Assembly: GCA_000739535.1 (NCBI GenBank)
Contig: DF820470.1
Location: 83,049-118,262 of the forward strand
DNA from: Candidatus Vecturithrix granuli
Lineage (GTDB): Bacteria > Moduliflexota > Moduliflexia > Moduliflexales > Moduliflexaceae
DNA: 35,214 nt
Direction: 5' to 3'
This document shows positions 13,969 through 22,495 of this stretch, in pieces. Position 1 is the first letter of the stretch, and the number at the start of each line of letters is the position of its first letter. Both the position numbers and the translations under genes were made by a program. The notes under the pieces were generated by a model. The model searched no databases and was not told the origin of the DNA. It saw only the letters and a list, made by a program, of their open reading frames with translations.

Positions 13969-15547
13969 AGAGTACGTAATTGTTCTTTTCTTCCGGTTCA
14001 TTTTCTTCTGACAGCGGATTTGTTTTACGATAGATCTGCCAGTACCAGTCGCGTAATTCAGGGTCTACAGCCTGTTTGGTGTGGTCGAGGCCCAGCAGAT
14101 TTTTGAGGCGTCCACGCGAAGCGCCTTTGCTGTAGCCTGCTTGTTCGAGCAGCTTTACTGCTGACGCAATTTTCCCATGCGAGAGTTCCAGGGCGAATTG
14201 AATTTGTTGCCGATGATTCCGCGTGAGTTCGCTTTCATTCCGCGGATTGAGTTGTTGACGCAGATCATGAAAGGCTGAACTCTGATCCGAAGAAACAGAA
14301 ATACCCTGGGGTTGGTTGGTTTGCTGGTTGACTTTAAGATGTAAATCTTCGACCTGGATGTGATCCCGGTCGTGGATGTCACAGGAAATTAACGCGCGTT
14401 CGATCACCTGATCGAGTTCGCGGATATTTCCGGGCCAGGAATACTCCAAAAGCTTCTGTAAGGCATGGGGATCGATGCTTTTATAAAAGCTTCCTGCATG
14501 TGGAGCATTTTCAAGTAAAAAATGATCAATCAATATCATCAGATCGTTCTGACCCCTTTCACGTAACGGAGGCAGTTCGATCGGCCACCCGCTCAGGCGA
14601 TATAAGAAATCCTGCCGGAAATTTCCTTTGCTGATTTCTGCTTCCAAATTTTTCACCGTCGCACAGATAATACGAACATCAACGGGTATCGGTGAACTTG
14701 AGCCCAGCGGTGTGACCTCGCGTTCCTGAAGCACACGCAATAATTTCACCTGCATGGATACGGGCATTTCCCCGATTTCATCCAGAAACAAGGTTCCCCT
14801 ATCGGCCTGGACGATGTGCCCCGGACGGTCATGGTCAGCGCCGGAAAATGCTCCTTTTTTATATCCGAATAATTCGCTTTCGAACAGCGTTTCAGGGATA
14901 GCTGAGCAATTAATGGCAACGAACGGCCTTCTCGCTCGTTTGCCATGCACATGCAGCGCTCTGGCCACCAGTTCTTTGCCGGTGCCGGTTTCACCGGTAA
15001 TCACAATATTAGTATCGGTATCGCACAATTTATCAATATAGAGCTTGATTTCCTGGAGAGGAGAGGTTGGAGACATCACCATGCCATATTCAGCGTATAA
15101 TCGCCGCGCTTTGGCTCGTCTGGCTAAAGTCGCAATTTCTGTGCGTAATTGTTCGACGCTGCAAAAATGATAATCATCCGGGTAGTTTTCCAGCATCGAA
15201 TCCCAACGTCTGCGAATGTCAACAGATCCATGCGGCGATGCTACAAAAAAATCGATCATCGGCGATTTCGTAATTTTCTGCGTAGGCCAGGGTAATTGCT
15301 TACGCCATTCAATGGTTTCTCTCATCACGCTGCGTGGAAAGCGAGAATCTAGCAGCAGCAGGATGGGCGTTTGGGCGGTTCCATCGAATTTTGTCACGTG
15401 GTGCAAACGTTCGTGTAACTCGGTTTTGGAATCTCTGCCATTGATGACGACCGCGCGTAAACCGGTAGTTCTTTCAAAGTTCTTGATCAGAGCCGGAGGA
15501 AAGGTATTCTCCTGCTCGGCAATCCAAAAGCTATCAGCTGTTAGCAT
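13967..15547 (-). CDS. Sigma-54-dependent AAA+ transcriptional activator with degenerate receiver-like N-domain
   Basis: This 526-residue NtrC-type enhancer-binding protein remodels RpoN holoenzyme with ATP. The AAA+ domain covers about 155-400, with Walker A GETGTGKE (185-192), GAFSGA (232-237, variant of GAFTGA), Walker B LFLDE (253-257), and FRQDFLYRLSGWPIELPPLRER. The C terminus has a Fis-like helix-turn-helix (FALELSHGKIASAVKLLEQAG). Residues 1-150 are not a normal receiver but keep a receiver-like strand order (AVVIN, ILLLLD, IDFFVAS, YHFCS); I infer a pseudo-receiver. ATG 15545-15547 follows GAGAGGAGG; the gene overlaps the upstream response regulator by 14 bases, so they are coupled. 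Likely targets are the sites at 13487 and 22320. Confidence 0.9.
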   Translation of the reverse strand: MLTADSFWIAEQENTFPPALIKNFERTTGLRAVVINGRDSKTELHERLHHVTKFDGTAQTPILLLLDSRFPRSVMRETIEWRKQLPWPTQKITKSPMIDFFVASPHGSVDIRRRWDSMLENYPDDYHFCSVEQLRTEIATLARRAKARRLYAEYGMVMSPTSPLQEIKLYIDKLCDTDTNIVITGETGTGKELVARALHVHGKRARRPFVAINCSAIPETLFESELFGYKKGAFSGADHDRPGHIVQADRGTLFLDEIGEMPVSMQVKLLRVLQEREVTPLGSSSPIPVDVRIICATVKNLEAEISKGNFRQDFLYRLSGWPIELPPLRERGQNDLMILIDHFLLENAPHAGSFYKSIDPHALQKLLEYSWPGNIRELDQVIERALISCDIHDRDHIQVEDLHLKVNQQTNQPQGISVSSDQSSAFHDLRQQLNPRNESELTRNHRQQIQFALELSHGKIASAVKLLEQAGYSKGASRGRLKNLLGLDHTKQAVDPELRDWYWQIYRKTNPLSEENEPEEKNNYVL

Positions 15548-16169
15548 ATTTTTGCAGCCTCCTCTCAATCGTGATCACCTCTTTAATCTCCCAGTTCAAA
15601 AATTCAGCCGCTTTCTCAATATTTTGTTTATGGAGTTGCAATGCTCTGTGCACAATTTTCTCTTCAACCGCTCGAATGGCTTGCTCGCTCGGTGCTTGTA
15701 ACATCCGTACCGTCTGAAATTCCTGAATACATTGCAGTAAACGTCGTCCCAACACCTGCGGATTTTTATATTCTTCGGTTGTGATGAAATCACTGACACC
15801 GGCCTGAACCATTTCCTGTTTCTGCATGTAATCCTCTTTGCCGGTAAACCCAATAACAGGGGGGATGTCAACGCCATACGTTTCACAGGTTTCGGCAAGT
15901 TTGCGGATAATCAAGACGCCCTCCATCGCCGGATTTTCCCCAAGTACTTTATGAGGCGGGAAAAAATTCATATCAACGAGCACGATATCCGGGAGAACTT
16001 CACCCCGATTCATGCGTGTAGCAATAAGCTGATGGGCTTCATGCCAATCTCGCGCCCATAAGACCATAAATCCCTGGTTTTCAAGGATCTTCCGAAAGAA
16101 AATTCGATTATCACGTTCATCATCTATCACAAATATTTCAAGTTTTTTAGGAAAAATATTGTTCATCAT
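15534..16169 (-). CDS. Response regulator: receiver domain plus Fis-type C-terminal domain
   Basis: This protein has 211 residues. Receiver residues 10-140 have the acidic pair Asp16/Asp17 (FVIDDERD), phosphoacceptor Asp66 (IVLVDMNFF) and Thr109 (IGFTGKED). The usual KP motif is replaced by TTEEYKNP, perhaps with Lys135 in place. Residues 160-207 resemble the Fis/NtrC DNA-binding helix bundle (AVEEKIVHRALQLH, NIEKAAEFLNWEIKEV, IERRLQKY), but there is no AAA+ domain. It is encoded just before the AAA+ activator, which itself lacks a true receiver. The pair looks like a split NtrC, with the input and a DNA-binding domain here and the motor in the next gene. The start follows AGAGGTGAG. The likely phosphodonor is the kinase-like fusion protein upstream. 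Confidence 0.85.
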   Translation of the reverse strand: MMNNIFPKKLEIFVIDDERDNRIFFRKILENQGFMVLWARDWHEAHQLIATRMNRGEVLPDIVLVDMNFFPPHKVLGENPAMEGVLIIRKLAETCETYGVDIPPVIGFTGKEDYMQKQEMVQAGVSDFITTEEYKNPQVLGRRLLQCIQEFQTVRMLQAPSEQAIRAVEEKIVHRALQLHKQNIEKAAEFLNWEIKEVITIERRLQKYANS

Positions 16170-16223
16170 CTCACCTCTAGGCTATTAAAAACTATACGTG
16201 ATGTGCGACTTTCTGCTCCAAGA

Positions 16224-16305
16224 ACCCACCCCTAACCCCTCCCAGGAGGGGAATTGACCCTCAGAGGAGCACACATTCCCCTCCTGGGAGGGGTTAGGGG
16301 TGGGT
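16224..16305. repeat. Inverted repeat with C-rich and G-rich arms inside the signalling operon
   Basis: Arms 16224-16252 and 16276-16305 (ACCCACCCCTAACCCCTCCC and its complement) are almost perfect. It sits in the 187-base gap between the kinase-like gene and the response regulator. The hairpin may attenuate or process the shared transcript. A similar element is at 2384-2492. Confidence 0.75.
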
Positions 16306-16356
16306 AAAAAGGTCCATTTTGCAACGCATCTTCAAAAAATAACACATCGTGCACTA

Positions 16357-19200
16357 TTACTGAAATCTCAACCATATAGGAAAAAAGAGCACGAGTGCTT
16401 GATCTTCGATAGTATTTTCAATTCCAAGATGAATCAAACGCGTTCGAAAGGGAAGTAAATTCGCCTGATCCGGCATACCTCCTTTTCCGGAAAGCGTCAT
16501 CAATATGGTGTGACGCTCTTGTGCCAATCGAAATGTGGCGGTTATGGGATATGCAGATTCTTCCGGCAGCATAAACTCTTTGATCCCCCACATCAGCGCA
16601 TCTTTTACCAATGGATGTGAGGCCGGGTGAGACAGTCTATATGCGGGAAGATCGCCCGGAATGATCTGTATGACATCTTCTGGCATCAACGCAGTTTGTC
16701 CATAAACTCTCTCTGTCTGAAAATCTTTCCAGATTTCTTTTCTGATTTCCAATATCATATTCAGCAGCGATTGCTGGGATAATTGATCAAGCACATCGGA
16801 AATTTCCTGTAAAGCATAATGATCCTGTTTCTGAATCAGTTTGACAAGCTCATCGAAAAGAGCAAGGTGTGTTGCTCTCCTTTCAGCAAGGTGTAACATG
16901 GTGTATTCTCGTTCGAGATCGGTCCGGAGCTTTTGTAGATGCGATTTGGCGGCTTCAGGAGTCGAAGAGCTATTCAGAGTCTTCAAGAGCCGCCCCACAA
17001 AATCGGTACAGATCCCTTTTTGTTTCCGCTTCTCATATTCAAGTTCTTGTAAAGCCGTACATAATTTCAAGGCCGTGTGGACAGGGAATGCTTTTGAAAG
17101 CCAGACAGGAATCTCAAACACACAGGTGGTTCCAAATCCGATTTTGCTTGAAATTTGAAGCGTGATATAATACTGTTCAAGACGTTCTTGATGATCGCGC
17201 CAGCCGCGAGAACTTTGTTGAATCTGTTCAAACAGTTCCGGAGTAAGCGTCCCGTTATCTTGCAACCAGACTTTCACCGTTTGTCCATTGGGAACAAACG
17301 GAGGATCAAGAAAAATATCTATGCGTACGCCATGAGCCGATTGGGCATGTCGCACGCTATTATTCAGCAGTTCCTCAAGTCCATCCTGCAATACGGCTTC
17401 AATTGTTTGCGGCCTTTCGGCGACCTCGCCGGCTCGATAAAGAATCGGGAATTTTTCTACCGGATAATAATCCGTCTGTTGCGGAAGAAGATTATGTACA
17501 TAGGGTACGACGGCATAGAAGGGATTTGTGGAGCGTTGTTCGTATTCCCGAACTGTTTTATCAACGATGTTCCGAAGGGGTTGTGTGGTTCGTCTATTAA
17601 TCAGTTGTTTGAACTGTGTATAACGATTTTCAAGCTGGGTGCGTTTCAACGCAAACGTTTCAGCAGGCGTTTTTTCGATGTCTTGAAAGGCTTCAAGGAC
17701 TTGTGCTTTGACATCTCCAAGATGGCGCAGCACGACATCGAGCCAAAATTCCTCGTGCTGAGGGGAGGACTGTTTATTCAATGCTTTGACGGCTTCGATA
17801 AGATGATCAAAGGCTTGTGAGAATTTTTGGATATACGGCGCGGTTTTCAGTGGATGTTGAGGATCTTGAAATCGTAACATCTCCACATCTCTTTTTACAT
17901 CGTGAATGATGTGTTCGAATTCTCGCGTCAAAAAGAGATGTTCAGCGCCATCACCTGGGGTAAACTGTTTTTGATCAATTTGCATCAAGTGTTGAATAAG
18001 ATGGGTCGCTTCATATTCAAAAAACGCGACAATCCGGCCGACTGCCAATAAATTCTCATGCGATCGTGAGTGCGTTTTTCTCCAAAGAAGCACCCTTCCG
18101 GCATCAGGATCGTTCATGAAAGTTTCTACAGCGGATTTCCGAAATGTATGGATTTCAAGCGAGACTCTCTGACCAACCGACGTTTTGTCACCATGAAACA
18201 GGGCATGACAGGAATGGAGAAACAGTTGCCCTTCGCGGATGTGAGGGCCAAAAAACATCATCAAAAACTCTGTGGATCTGAGGTCATCCAGCGTCAGAGC
18301 ATCTCTGAACAGGGCGTCAATTTTGATCACGGTCGGATATTGGGCCATCGCCCTACTGCTCAGGACAGCCGATGATGGCGTTGGCAGCGTTCCTTTATGT
18401 AATTCAACCGAAAGGATGGCCGTATGATCGGTGCGTCTGTTCATTCGGATAATCCCGGAAAGCTCTTGCGCTTCCTGATCCATGCCTTCCGAAAGAAGAT
18501 ATATCGGCGTATTTTCAGTAAATATGCCTCGTGATGGTCTGTCCGTTTGTAACCAGAAGATGCGCTGATCATCCGTTGGGATCGCCTTTCCCACCACCCA
18601 GAGATCCTCGGAATTCTGCTGATAGACAGCAACAAGTTTTTCAAGCGCCTCGACCAGACACGGTCCCTGATACCATGATGACGTTTGCAGGATATTCAAC
18701 CAGTACCCACAGGAATTTTTTCCGATCGGAATACAGGCTTCAACGCGCAGATTTGACAGAGAGTAGTGTTCTTCCAGAATATGGGAGAATTCTTGAGAAG
18801 CGTCAGAAAACCAGTCAATCTGTTCCTGATTTGGATCATTCATCCGATTCACAAGCACCAGATAACGGTTTACTCCGAGCCAGCATAATTTCTCAAGCAT
18901 TTCAAAGAACTGCGGGTGTCTGCGGAAACGCTGCTTCTGACAAAGGGAAGTCATTTTCTCCGGAGTGACGACAATCATTCCTGCCCGTTCAGGCATCTCC
19001 AGGTTGAGAGACTCTAATTTTGAATAGATCGTCAGCACATAGCCATTCAATCTCGGATAATTATCAAGCGCCATTCTGTATCGCAGCGGTTCTCTGCGTT
19101 GGGCAGAATATCTTTCTCCGAGAAGGCGACAGATCGTCTTCTTTCCTGTTTGCAACTGTCCCAGCACGGCAACACTTTTCAAGGCCTCTATGCTATTCAT
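16357..19200 (-). CDS. EF-Tu-like pseudo-GTPase fused to histidine-kinase-type (GHKL) ATPase
   Basis: This protein has 947 residues. Residues 1-210 look like a worn EF-Tu G domain: P-loop GQLQTGKKT (14-22), G4-like LVLVNRMND, and NILQTSSWYQGPCLVEALE, matching the WYQGP-LLEAL end of EF-Tu/CysN G domains. The DxxG switch II is missing and G4 Asp is Asn, so GTP hydrolysis is doubtful. Residues 210-390 resemble beta-barrel domains 2/3. A helical part has IIHDVKRDVEML near 431, a possible phosphorylated His box. A GHKL ATPase follows at about 600-715: N-box EELLNNSVRHA, G1 DNGTL, G2 GFGTTCVFEIP. The last 100 residues look like a second, worn GHKL fold. ATG 19198-19200 overlaps the previous gene's stop; an in-frame TTG lies at 19227. 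Confidence 0.7.
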   Translation of the reverse strand: MNSIEALKSVAVLGQLQTGKKTICRLLGERYSAQRREPLRYRMALDNYPRLNGYVLTIYSKLESLNLEMPERAGMIVVTPEKMTSLCQKQRFRRHPQFFEMLEKLCWLGVNRYLVLVNRMNDPNQEQIDWFSDASQEFSHILEEHYSLSNLRVEACIPIGKNSCGYWLNILQTSSWYQGPCLVEALEKLVAVYQQNSEDLWVVGKAIPTDDQRIFWLQTDRPSRGIFTENTPIYLLSEGMDQEAQELSGIIRMNRRTDHTAILSVELHKGTLPTPSSAVLSSRAMAQYPTVIKIDALFRDALTLDDLRSTEFLMMFFGPHIREGQLFLHSCHALFHGDKTSVGQRVSLEIHTFRKSAVETFMNDPDAGRVLLWRKTHSRSHENLLAVGRIVAFFEYEATHLIQHLMQIDQKQFTPGDGAEHLFLTREFEHIIHDVKRDVEMLRFQDPQHPLKTAPYIQKFSQAFDHLIEAVKALNKQSSPQHEEFWLDVVLRHLGDVKAQVLEAFQDIEKTPAETFALKRTQLENRYTQFKQLINRRTTQPLRNIVDKTVREYEQRSTNPFYAVVPYVHNLLPQQTDYYPVEKFPILYRAGEVAERPQTIEAVLQDGLEELLNNSVRHAQSAHGVRIDIFLDPPFVPNGQTVKVWLQDNGTLTPELFEQIQQSSRGWRDHQERLEQYYITLQISSKIGFGTTCVFEIPVWLSKAFPVHTALKLCTALQELEYEKRKQKGICTDFVGRLLKTLNSSSTPEAAKSHLQKLRTDLEREYTMLHLAERRATHLALFDELVKLIQKQDHYALQEISDVLDQLSQQSLLNMILEIRKEIWKDFQTERVYGQTALMPEDVIQIIPGDLPAYRLSHPASHPLVKDALMWGIKEFMLPEESAYPITATFRLAQERHTILMTLSGKGGMPDQANLLPFRTRLIHLGIENTIEDQALVLFFPIWLRFQ

Positions 19201-20959
19201 AGGTTTGATATTTTGGAAACAATTCAATGGAATAGGCCCCTGGACCGGGCTTCATTTTCTTGACCGTATGATACAACAAGCTCATCTCTTCTGAGGTCGG
19301 ATGAGGCATGACAATATGCCACCGATCCTGTACGCTGGTAAAAATATCAGGGAGTGTATGCAGTTTTGCCAGGTGATAAAATCGCTGGAATGGTGTGAGG
19401 ATTTCCTCTTTCTCAGGAAAGGTCTCTGGTGTGTATGTCAGCATCATTTCACACCGTTCAATAAAATATAACCGTAATACCCGGCCGCCACAAAATGATG
19501 TATTTTGTCGTAAGACAACATCCTGGACATCAGCATCAATGATTCCATTGACCCCCGGATAATCAACAGGAAAACCCAGTAATAATTCCACTTCAACGAC
19601 ATCGCCAATCTCTTTCTCATCTTCACGTAATTGTTCCTCGCGCGGACATACTGACAATACCAGCGCATCTCCTTTTTTTTGTCCATATAAATAGACAAGC
19701 CATTGCTGCCCCTCAGCAATTTTGCGGCTATAGATCGGGACAAAGAGTTCGGCCATCACCACATTACCGCTTATCACGGCGTCGCCAGCGTTGGTAATGA
19801 TGCATCCTTTACGAAAATACAATGGATATTTTTCCGGAGAATATTTTGTCTTCCCGTGGGGATGGAAAGTCAGCCCGATAATATGGCCTGCTTCGAACTG
19901 CTGATCCTGAGCCGGAGATTCAAGTGGGATTTTCCCGATCCAGGGCAGTTGGGCTTTCTGGTCGCGCTGGCGAACATGCTTCACTCGTCCTCTGAGTTTC
20001 TCTGTATCATGGAATTCTTTGGCAGGGTCGCAGAGCGGAGAAATCTGAATTTCTTGATCTTTAGAGAGCGTCCCACGAATAATCCGACCAGTGACAATAC
20101 ATGGAGAACCCGGCACTCGTTTCAAATACATCTCTTCCACCGGAATAAGTAACGGCCCTTTTGAAGGTTGCAGAGCGGGAATTTGAGCGATCTGCTCGAC
20201 AACGGTAGGGCCTTGATACCAACTCATCGGGTGCTCAGATGGGACAGCGTGAATGACATTCATATCCGACCGCGCTTCAACCTGGATGCTCGTAGGGATC
20301 ACGTGAATCGCCTGTTGGGGAAGGTCTGAAAACCACGCTAAAAATGGCCGGAGTTCTTCAACAGACAGTTCATACACCAGTTGGTCGTACTGAACCAGAT
20401 CCATTTTACTGATGACCACAATCAATTGTTGGAAACCATACGTACGAACCAGAATAGGGTAAAAACAGATATTCCAAAAGCGTGAGTTTCTGACATGTTG
20501 TACAAGGGTTCCCTGGTTGTCGTAATAACGGTTAATCTCCTGGATCATATCTAAAAGAGGTTCTAAATCATTGGCCGCCAGCACCAGAACCGCAGCTTGC
20601 GCCTGAAAAATGCCTGTCGTTGCATTCGAAATGAATTTTTCGTGTCCCGGAACATCAATAAACAGATACGTTTTTTCACCAATCGTGCATTCTATGTATG
20701 TTGGGACAATGCTTGCGCCTTCGAATTTTCTCTTTCCCTCCTGACTCAAATGCCCCTTGCGTTCATCCTGAATTTTATCAAAAAGATAGGTATAGATGCG
20801 ATCTTTGCGATACCAATCGGGCTTTTCCTGTTCCCAGGCGGCGATTTGCTTCCAATAGTTCGGATCGTTCAGATGATGAAGGATAATATATCCGAATAAC
20901 GTGGATTTTCCAAAATCAGCCGGCCCCATTGAGGTAATTCTGATCGGAATATTCTGCAT
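19193..20959 (-). CDS. EF-Tu/EF-1A-like translational-type GTPase
   Basis: This protein has 588 residues and a complete-looking G domain: G1 GPADFGKST (12-20), G3 DVPGHEKF (102-109), G4 SKMD (184-187), G5-like IPTSIQ, and MSWYQGPTVVEQI closing the domain. The segment FDKIQDERKGHL resembles the EF-1A switch I helix (DKLKEERERGIT), but the switch Thr is not evident. Barrel domains follow (VEEMYLKRVPGSPCIVTGRI and GHIIGLTFHPHGKT), then about 150 unassigned residues. It is longer than EF-Tu (about 394) and is not in a ribosomal operon, so I infer a signalling role. Start ATG 20957-20959, five bases after the upstream stop with GGGGG upstream; it overlaps the next gene by eight bases. CysN or SelB are alternatives; the context fits neither. 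Confidence 0.8.
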   Translation of the reverse strand: MQNIPIRITSMGPADFGKSTLFGYIILHHLNDPNYWKQIAAWEQEKPDWYRKDRIYTYLFDKIQDERKGHLSQEGKRKFEGASIVPTYIECTIGEKTYLFIDVPGHEKFISNATTGIFQAQAAVLVLAANDLEPLLDMIQEINRYYDNQGTLVQHVRNSRFWNICFYPILVRTYGFQQLIVVISKMDLVQYDQLVYELSVEELRPFLAWFSDLPQQAIHVIPTSIQVEARSDMNVIHAVPSEHPMSWYQGPTVVEQIAQIPALQPSKGPLLIPVEEMYLKRVPGSPCIVTGRIIRGTLSKDQEIQISPLCDPAKEFHDTEKLRGRVKHVRQRDQKAQLPWIGKIPLESPAQDQQFEAGHIIGLTFHPHGKTKYSPEKYPLYFRKGCIITNAGDAVISGNVVMAELFVPIYSRKIAEGQQWLVYLYGQKKGDALVLSVCPREEQLREDEKEIGDVVEVELLLGFPVDYPGVNGIIDADVQDVVLRQNTSFCGGRVLRLYFIERCEMMLTYTPETFPEKEEILTPFQRFYHLAKLHTLPDIFTSVQDRWHIVMPHPTSEEMSLLYHTVKKMKPGPGAYSIELFPKYQTYE

Positions 20960-20964
20960 CTTTT

Positions 20965-22281
20965 TTACCCCCTTCCATCCCTGATAAATTGTAATACCTC
21001 GTGTGAACACACATATTGACCTAACATACGAACGGGAGCCACGGCTTCCCACTTGCCATCTCCTCTTTTGATAATGTTGATCGTATCATGTTTGAAACTC
21101 CGTTCAATCCAGGTTTGTTCCATCCGTTGCACCCACCCTTTCAGGCAATAACGTTTTGAGCCTTCACCAGGATGTAACAGATCTTGCACAATCGCAGCCG
21201 CCAGCGCGCCTGATCCTGAATTACTGCATAGAGGAGAGCTTGGATATTCAGGCTCAATGGTCATAAAATTCACTTGTGCTGAATCGGCCTGGCAGCGATC
21301 TTCTACAAACGTCCACCCTCCAGGATATTTTGTAATGAACGGTTCACCCCCAAAATAAGCCGTTTCTTCCCACTGATCGCGGAGAACCCCAAGATTTGTC
21401 AGCAGATCAAGACTTGTATCCGGATAATCAAATAATTCAGACAACCGATACGCCTGAAGGCATTCATCTGAGACTGTTTCTACGGCTTCCATGAAATAGT
21501 CTGAAGCAAAATCCCCGATTGGGACAGCATAATGTAATTCCCCGACAAATACCGGAATATACGGAATAATCAAGAATTTGCTTTCATAATGCATTTTTGA
21601 CCCGGATTGCTCTGGAATACAGGCAATATCGATCTGGTAATCCTGTTCAAGTGGTTTCTCTGAAAAAAGCAGGTGGAGTTTTCGCAAAATTCTCTCCCTT
21701 TCTTCTTCTAGAAAATAACCCTGCAACACATCCTGAGCCTGTTCGTAAACACAGAGAGGCGCCTGAAAATCTTCACGATGGCAGAGAACGCGAAAAAATC
21801 CATCGGGTTCTGCCATGGCCTCAAACGTTTCCCAACTTCCCTCTGCTTGACACCAGTCATGCGACCATGAAGCAAAGCGCCAGCAGAAGTCACTCTGGGG
21901 ATAGGCTTGCTGCATATACTTTGCTGCAACCATAACCCCGCCAATGCTTACAGAAGCCTCCTTCCAATTATCTCCCTGTCCCGTGATATCCGAAAACCAA
22001 AAGCGGAGAATAATATGGTCATCTGGCAGAGAATTGACATCTATTTTCTCGAAATTGCACGAAATATCTGAACATATCGGAGTATGATTTTTCAGATATT
22101 CCGGAGCAAAGAGCATAATGATTTGGTTCACTCGCAAAATGTGTTCAGGTAATCCTTGTAAAATTTCATAATAACAGATCTCGTCGCGGCAAAGCTGATT
22201 CATATCAATAATCGCGAATGTTGGTCCACAAATAGCTCCTATATGTACAGTGAGCTGGTTAGATGAGTTATGTGGATTCAC
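20965..22281 (-). CDS. Degenerate DapF-like (diaminopimelate epimerase fold) protein
   Basis: This 438-residue protein is not a clear family member but has landmarks of the DapF/PhzF fold in order: GAICGPTFAIID (15-26, cf. GLGNDFVVVD), ILRFWFSDITG...VSIGGVMVAAKYM (91-123, cf. RIFNADGSE..MCGNGARCFARY), QVNFMTIE (336-343, cf. NVEFVEV) and SNSGSGALAAAIV (353-365, cf. ACGTGACAAVV). At the two catalytic cysteine sites it has VSIGG and SNSGS, so epimerase chemistry is unlikely; a binding or sensing role is my inference. An extra segment (about 130-210) and several Cys/Trp residues are unusual. It starts at GTG 22279-22281 after TGGAGG and leads the cluster, behind a sigma-54-like promoter. Confidence 0.55.
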   Translation of the reverse strand: MNPHNSSNQLTVHIGAICGPTFAIIDMNQLCRDEICYYEILQGLPEHILRVNQIIMLFAPEYLKNHTPICSDISCNFEKIDVNSLPDDHIILRFWFSDITGQGDNWKEASVSIGGVMVAAKYMQQAYPQSDFCWRFASWSHDWCQAEGSWETFEAMAEPDGFFRVLCHREDFQAPLCVYEQAQDVLQGYFLEEERERILRKLHLLFSEKPLEQDYQIDIACIPEQSGSKMHYESKFLIIPYIPVFVGELHYAVPIGDFASDYFMEAVETVSDECLQAYRLSELFDYPDTSLDLLTNLGVLRDQWEETAYFGGEPFITKYPGGWTFVEDRCQADSAQVNFMTIEPEYPSSPLCSNSGSGALAAAIVQDLLHPGEGSKRYCLKGWVQRMEQTWIERSFKHDTINIIKRGDGKWEAVAPVRMLGQYVCSHEVLQFIRDGRG

Positions 22282-22319
22282 GGTTGTTGCCTCCAGTTCT
22301 CCACGTCTTTATGATGTTA

Positions 22320-22334
22320 GCATATTTTATGCCA
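22320..22334 (-). promoter_or_regulatory. Sigma-54 (-24/-12) promoter candidate before the DapF-like gene
   Basis: The minus strand reads TGGCATAAAATATGC: GG-N10-GC spacing is exact and TGGCA is complete, with TATGC in place of TTTGC. Transcription would start near 22308, giving a leader of about 27 bases with TGGAGG before the GTG start. The cluster itself encodes an RpoN activator, so autoregulation is plausible. Confidence 0.55.
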
Positions 22335-22406
22335 GATGATTCTGGCTCTCTCCCAATATGACACACCCTCATTTTTAGTGGAAATGTTCTTCGGATTCAG
22401 ATCACA

Positions 22407-22450
22407 CTAAGTCAAAAGAAAATGACCTGTCAAGCCAAAAAATGACTTAG
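22407..22450. promoter_or_regulatory. Candidate upstream activator (enhancer) site, CTAAGTCA / TGACTTAG
   Basis: Perfect 8-base inverted arms (22407-22414, 22443-22450) are separated by 28 bases, with a further GTCA/TGAC pair inside. The centre is about 100 bases upstream of the -24 element, a usual distance for NtrC-type activators. The IS982 element begins only 46 bases beyond it. Function is inferred from position only. Confidence 0.4.
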
Positions 22451-22495
22451 GGGGGATATTAAGAATGATAATGGGAGGAGTTTTTGTTATTATTA

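Noticed and set aside
17155-17820. Plus-strand open frame of 221 codons opposite the kinase fusion
   Set aside because: Antisense to the GHKL and helical region; no ribosome binding site and no family resemblance.
19193-20959. Annotation as housekeeping elongation factor Tu or as CysN
   Set aside because: The C-terminal half is too long and divergent, switch I lacks the usual Thr, and no ribosomal or cysD genes adjoin; a regulator cluster surrounds it.
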